33,547 nucleotides of DNA from Polynucleobacter sp. (GTDB lineage: Bacteria; Pseudomonadota; Gammaproteobacteria; Burkholderiales; Burkholderiaceae), in NCBI GenBank assembly GCA_023254115.1, contig JALQYK010000108.1:1-33547 (forward strand), in the 5' to 3' direction. The notes beneath the pieces were generated by a model. The model was not told the origin of the DNA, made no database searches, and saw nothing but the letters and a program-made list of their open reading frames with translations. Position 1 is the stretch's first letter. Each line of letters begins with the position of its first letter. Shown here piece after piece: positions 30,619-33,547 of the stretch. Both the position numbers and the translations under genes were made by a program.

Positions 30619-31229
30619 TTGGAGTTCCTTTCAACAATTGTTTTTGGCAACGTGCTGGTGCCTAATACTTGACCTGTGCCATTGAGCGTAAATCTCACGG
30701 CTGTTCTCTCATCACCTTTTTTGGGTAAGGTGACGTTGCCGTAATAAATCACTTCTGCACGGGGATTAACCTTTACAACAGAAACGTTAGCTTCTACCGG
30801 CTTTTGATTCTTGCTGTCGTAATAATGGATATTGACTGTGTACTCGCCGGCAGCAAAGCCACGAATAGTCACTACTTCTTGGTTAAGTGGATTAACAACT
30901 AATTTATTGTTAACAACAATGGTGTCATTCGTTAGACCGCGATCATCGCGATCTAAATGCATAAGACCGGCATCTCGATTTCTAAACCAAACCACGTTGC
31001 CTGCTGGATCTTGTACCCATGTATCTAAGTCATTGGGATCCATATCTGGCCATGTGATAGAAATAATAAATTCTGCATGAGCAGGGATATCGCCACTTTT
31101 CCCAGATTTTGGATTGAACGCCAAGATAGCAATCACAAAGCAAAAAACAAACGCAATCAACATGTTGAACAACATGTCGTAGAACGGATCTGTTTCAGTC
31201 TCGCGAGGAGTTTTTCTAGAAATGCCCAT
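30615..31229 (-). CDS. ExbD/MotB-like stator protein with beta-rich periplasmic domain
   Basis: A 204-residue protein with a short basic N-terminus, then DPFYDMLFNMLIAFVFCFVIAILAF (about 14-38). Asp18 sits at the membrane entry as in ExbD/MotB proton-binding helices. The periplasmic part resembles a beta-sandwich of the DUF2135/YfaP type (DLDTWVQDPAGNVVWFRNRDAGLMHLDRDD) and ends with further strands. It has no peptidoglycan-binding OmpA domain and no TonB-interacting ExbD tail, so its mechanical target is unknown. It starts 4 bp after the channel gene and overlaps the next gene by 4 bp. Confidence 0.65.
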   Translation of the reverse strand: MGISRKTPRETETDPFYDMLFNMLIAFVFCFVIAILAFNPKSGKSGDIPAHAEFIISITWPDMDPNDLDTWVQDPAGNVVWFRNRDAGLMHLDRDDRGLTNDTIVVNNKLVVNPLNQEVVTIRGFAAGEYTVNIHYYDSKNQKPVEANVSVVKVNPRAEVIYYGNVTLPKKGDERTAVRFTLNGTGQVLGTSTLPKTIVERNSK

Positions 31230-31233
31230 TAAC

Positions 31234-31980
31234 TTAAGCCAAGCTTCTTTCTAGATCTTGTTCAACAGTTTCAATCGCGTAAGCGGTTAAGTAATCAGCG
31301 AATCGATCTAAGCGCATCAACTGTAACCCTAAAAGCATATTAGCTGCTAAACCAGTCATAGTGGTAAGTAAAGCGATGCCCAAGCCGCCTGTGAGTGTTT
31401 TAAGAATGGTTGATGTTTGGCTAGCATCAAAGCTATCCAATGAACCTAGCTGCAGAGCCATGATTGAAAAACCAATCACCTTACCTAATAAACCTAGTTT
31501 GAGCAGCACACCGTTAATCCACCAAGTCATTTCATGAGCAGATGAGGCTTTTTCGCCAAACAGTGCCACTAGTTGAGAGTTATTACGCCAGTCACTTTTT
31601 TTATTAACTAAACCAGTAAATAAATCTTTGATCCAAGAAGTTTCTTCTTGCAAGAGTGTTTCTTTTGAAGATTGATTAGTAATTAATTTTCTAAATCTGC
31701 AAACTTGCTCATATTGCCAAGCTAAATGGTGTGCTCTGAAGCCAACCCAAATTGTTGAGCCAATGAACAAAACAATAATTAATGCTGTTAAGTAGGTTGG
31801 GTCTGCGGCTAATAGTGATGCCCAAACACCTTTGACGTACAAAAGATAAAAAGAAAAAATTAAAAGACCAGAATAAGCCGCCCACAGATGAAAAATGGGT
31901 TCTGCTTTAAAGCTTGTGTCTGTTGTTGCTATAGGAGGACGTTTGAATCCAGGGAAGTAAATGAATTGGCTTAATTTCAC
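31234..31980 (-). CDS. MotA/TolQ/ExbB-like proton channel protein
   Basis: A 248-residue inner-membrane protein starting at GTG with AAAAGG upstream. Helices lie at about 32-50 and 64-80, then come a cytoplasmic loop of about 70 residues and long C-terminal helices at about 152-178 and 194-220. LLKLGLLGKVIGFSIMALQL and LTGGLGIALLTTMTGLAAN match the conserved pore segments of the ExbB/TolQ/MotA family. It should form a proton- or sodium-driven ring with the ExbD-like protein. It is first in a five-gene minus-strand cluster. No TonB- or flagellum-related gene is nearby, so this appears to be a separate system. Confidence 0.78.
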   Translation of the reverse strand: MKLSQFIYFPGFKRPPIATTDTSFKAEPIFHLWAAYSGLLIFSFYLLYVKGVWASLLAADPTYLTALIIVLFIGSTIWVGFRAHHLAWQYEQVCRFRKLITNQSSKETLLQEETSWIKDLFTGLVNKKSDWRNNSQLVALFGEKASSAHEMTWWINGVLLKLGLLGKVIGFSIMALQLGSLDSFDASQTSTILKTLTGGLGIALLTTMTGLAANMLLGLQLMRLDRFADYLTAYAIETVEQDLERSLA

Positions 31981-32280
31981 GGTCCGCCTTTTAAAAGGAT
32001 CTAATTACGAATAACTAACAACTGAGAACTAAAAACTATCAAATATCTGTAAATCAAAAATATACCTGAATTACCAATATCTTGTTGGCGCTGCACAAAA
32101 ATCACTTGGTAAATTAATGACATTGCATTGCAGCATCAGATTTCATCTTAGATATCGCTTTGTATCATTCGTGTAATGATGCGGGGTGGATTCATAACCA
32201 AAGCCATTTTTTATGATTTAATCAGTTTAGTTGAGTCAATAATTAAATACCTATTCAAATATGGGTGAACGAGGAGAGGT
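31981..32280. other. Divergent intergenic region with one inverted repeat
   Basis: 300 bp between the ExbB-like operon and cytochrome b561. It holds ATCATT-CGTGT-AATGAT (32164-32180), a 6-bp inverted repeat that could be an operator. I saw no sigma-54 element, RNA or small ORF here. Confidence 0.5.
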
Positions 32281-32841
32281 ATGACAGATAGTTTGCGTAA
32301 CGATCGATATACAACAGTAGCGATTATTCTTCACTGGTTAATTGGCTTATGCATCATTGCTGAGTTGGCCTTGGGTTTATGGATGGTCGAATTACCCAAG
32401 TCTCCACCGGGTATCCGTGCCGAATACTTCAATTTACATAAATCTATTGGGTTGGTTCTCATTGCGCTGATTGCTATTCGTATTTACTGGCGCGCAACGC
32501 ATCGTCCACCTGAACTCCCAGCAACAATTCTTGCTTGGCAAGCTAAGCTTTCTAAAGCAGTGCACCACTTGCTTTATGTATTAATGGTTCTAGTCCCTGT
32601 AACAGGTGTTTTGGGGTCCATTTATTCAAAATACCCAATCAAATTTTTTGGGACGCCGCTCCCAAGGATGGCTGAGCCAGATGCGGTACTCAAAGAGTTG
32701 TTCAGTGATACCCATGTTTTTTTAACAAAAATCATGATTGCCATTGTTGTTTTACATATAGCGGCGGCATTGAAGCATCGATTCATTGATAAGGATGGGA
32801 TATTGCAAAGAATGTCACCGTGCTCCAAGTGTTCAAAATAA
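32281..32841 (+). CDS. Cytochrome b561 family protein
   Basis: A 186-residue inner-membrane protein with four helices and haem-ligand His residues at the expected sites (ILHWLIGL, NLHKSIGLVL, VHHLLYVLMVLVPVTG, HIAAALKHRFIDKDG). It is a two-haem b561 (CybB/YodB type) that transfers electrons between quinone and a periplasmic or membrane partner. GAGGAGAGG directly precedes the ATG. The C-terminal tail carries an unusual SPCSKCSK pair of Cys. It is a single gene closed by a terminator. Confidence 0.9.
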   Translation: MTDSLRNDRYTTVAIILHWLIGLCIIAELALGLWMVELPKSPPGIRAEYFNLHKSIGLVLIALIAIRIYWRATHRPPELPATILAWQAKLSKAVHHLLYVLMVLVPVTGVLGSIYSKYPIKFFGTPLPRMAEPDAVLKELFSDTHVFLTKIMIAIVVLHIAAALKHRFIDKDGILQRMSPCSKCSK

Positions 32842-32870
32842 ATATTAATTTTAAAAATTAGCAGCATCTT

Positions 32871-32900
32871 AAAAGCCAGTTTAAAAAAACTGGCTTTTTT
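32871..32900 (+). terminator. Rho-independent terminator after cytochrome b561
   Basis: AAAAGCCAGTTT and AAACTGGCTTTTTT form a 12-bp stem with a short AAAA loop and a T-tract. Confidence 0.9.
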
Positions 32901-33023
32901 ATTCGCGAGCCATAAATTTGCTCTAGACAAATCTCTCAATCCTTTCTCATAAGGGTTTTGGAGCTGATATTTATTGGGTTTTTTATAGTTTTTTCAGAAT
33001 GAAAAGTTTTATCATTGCCGTAT

Positions 33024-33547
33024 ATGAAACAACTGACCATACGAGATATCCGCAAAAGTTGGCTCCAAAATGGTGTTTTACCAACACCAGAGCAAAAGGA
33101 TCTTTTGTCGTCTGCTATTTATCGTTCTTGGCAGCGGTGTATCAGTTTGGGTTTATCTTCGCAACATAACGTTGGTTTGAGTCAAATTATTGAAGGCTCA
33201 TTACTTCAAGCAAAAATTGAAAAAAATGAAGATTTCATAAGACTAGCTGGTCCAACCATGAACTATCTCTATGGTTTGATTGCTGGATTGGGTGGAGTTG
33301 TTTTGTTAGCTGATCACAAGGGCACCATCATTAAATCAATGGGAGACCCTGAGTTTGTCGATAAAGCTGATCGAGTTTTATTAAAGACTGGGGCATCATG
33401 GTTGGAGTGTGATCGAGGTACCAATGCGATTGGCACTGCGCTAGCGGAGGCATCTGCAGTCTTTGTGAATGGTACAGAGCACTTTTTTGACGTTAATAGC
33501 TTTTTAAGTTGTGCAGCTGCTCCGATTTTTATGCCTGATGGATCCGT
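33024..33547 (+). CDS. Partial AcoR-like transcriptional activator (N-terminal GAF part)
   Basis: An open frame runs from ATG 33024 to the window end, about 174 residues. SAIYRSWQRCISLGL resembles the AcoR N-terminal segment SSWARC. A GAF domain follows (GGVVLLADHKGTIIKSMGD, RGTNAIGTALAEASAVFVNGTEHF, FLSCAAAPIFMPDGS), typical of AcoR-type sigma-54 activators or related Fis-family regulators. The AAA+ and Fis domains would lie outside the window. It is a second candidate activator for the sigma-54 promoters here. Confidence 0.8.
   Translation, partial: MKQLTIRDIRKSWLQNGVLPTPEQKDLLSSAIYRSWQRCISLGLSSQHNVGLSQIIEGSLLQAKIEKNEDFIRLAGPTMNYLYGLIAGLGGVVLLADHKGTIIKSMGDPEFVDKADRVLLKTGASWLECDRGTNAIGTALAEASAVFVNGTEHFFDVNSFLSCAAAPIFMPDGS

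Noticed and set aside
32090-32110. TTGTTGGCGCTGCACAA as a sigma-54 promoter
   Set aside because: After GG and ten bases the sequence is AA, not GC, so the strict spacing fails.
1-33547. Horizontal transfer or mobile element signs
   Set aside because: No transposase, integrase, tRNA attachment site or long terminal repeats, and base composition appears even across the window.

Overview
The window looks like chromosomal DNA of an AT-rich betaproteobacterium, most likely Burkholderiales. Grounds: a Burkholderiales-type trimeric porin, an acoXABC acetoin operon whose E2 subunit is a lipoyl/alpha-beta-hydrolase fusion, several periplasmic quinoprotein (PQQ) genes, and GC that I judge by eye to be near 40 percent. 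Genus is not assigned. No tRNA, rRNA, insertion sequence, prophage or CRISPR array was seen.

Region A (1-10.7 kb) is a periplasmic quinoprotein module. On the minus strand: a partial metallo-beta-lactamase-fold protein, a NarL-type histidine kinase and its response regulator. On the plus strand: a TonB-dependent receptor, a small outer-membrane-barrel-like protein, a SoxYZ-like carrier, a metallo-beta-lactamase-fold relay protein with a degraded metal site, a PQQ alcohol dehydrogenase with the lanthanide-type extra Asp, and a porin. Repeated palindromes in front of three of these genes look like response-regulator operators.

Region B (10.8-22.6 kb) is a sigma-54-controlled acetoin/alcohol module: AcoR, a second unusual PQQ dehydrogenase, a cytochrome c with a CX3CH haem motif, then acoXABC with a lipoate-ligase-like protein, an MTH1187-family thiamine-binding protein and a secreted GlcG/HbpS-like protein. 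I find five GG-N10-GC sigma-54 promoters in the window. Four of them have an ACA-N2-TGT palindromic element about 80-120 bp upstream. The most striking drives no protein gene: it fires into an ~82-nt segment (16545-16626) with a 5' hairpin, a CUCCUCC single-stranded linker and a perfect 11-bp terminator, i.e. a predicted sigma-54-dependent small RNA just upstream of acoX.

Region C (22.6-28.7 kb) has a TPP riboswitch in front of a TonB receptor, which predicts thiamin-related uptake and fits the TPP-dependent acetoin dehydrogenase next door. It also has an Ohr/SDR pair with a palindromic operator, three small secreted proteins, and a DUF1097 membrane protein with its own sigma-54 promoter.

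Region D (28.7-33.5 kb) holds a minus-strand five-gene cluster: an ExbB/MotA-like channel, an ExbD/MotB-like protein with a beta-rich periplasmic domain instead of a peptidoglycan-binding one, a two-helix membrane protein, a lipoprotein and an HExxH protein. This may be an undescribed ion-driven envelope machine. A cytochrome b561 and the start of a second AcoR-like activator close the window.
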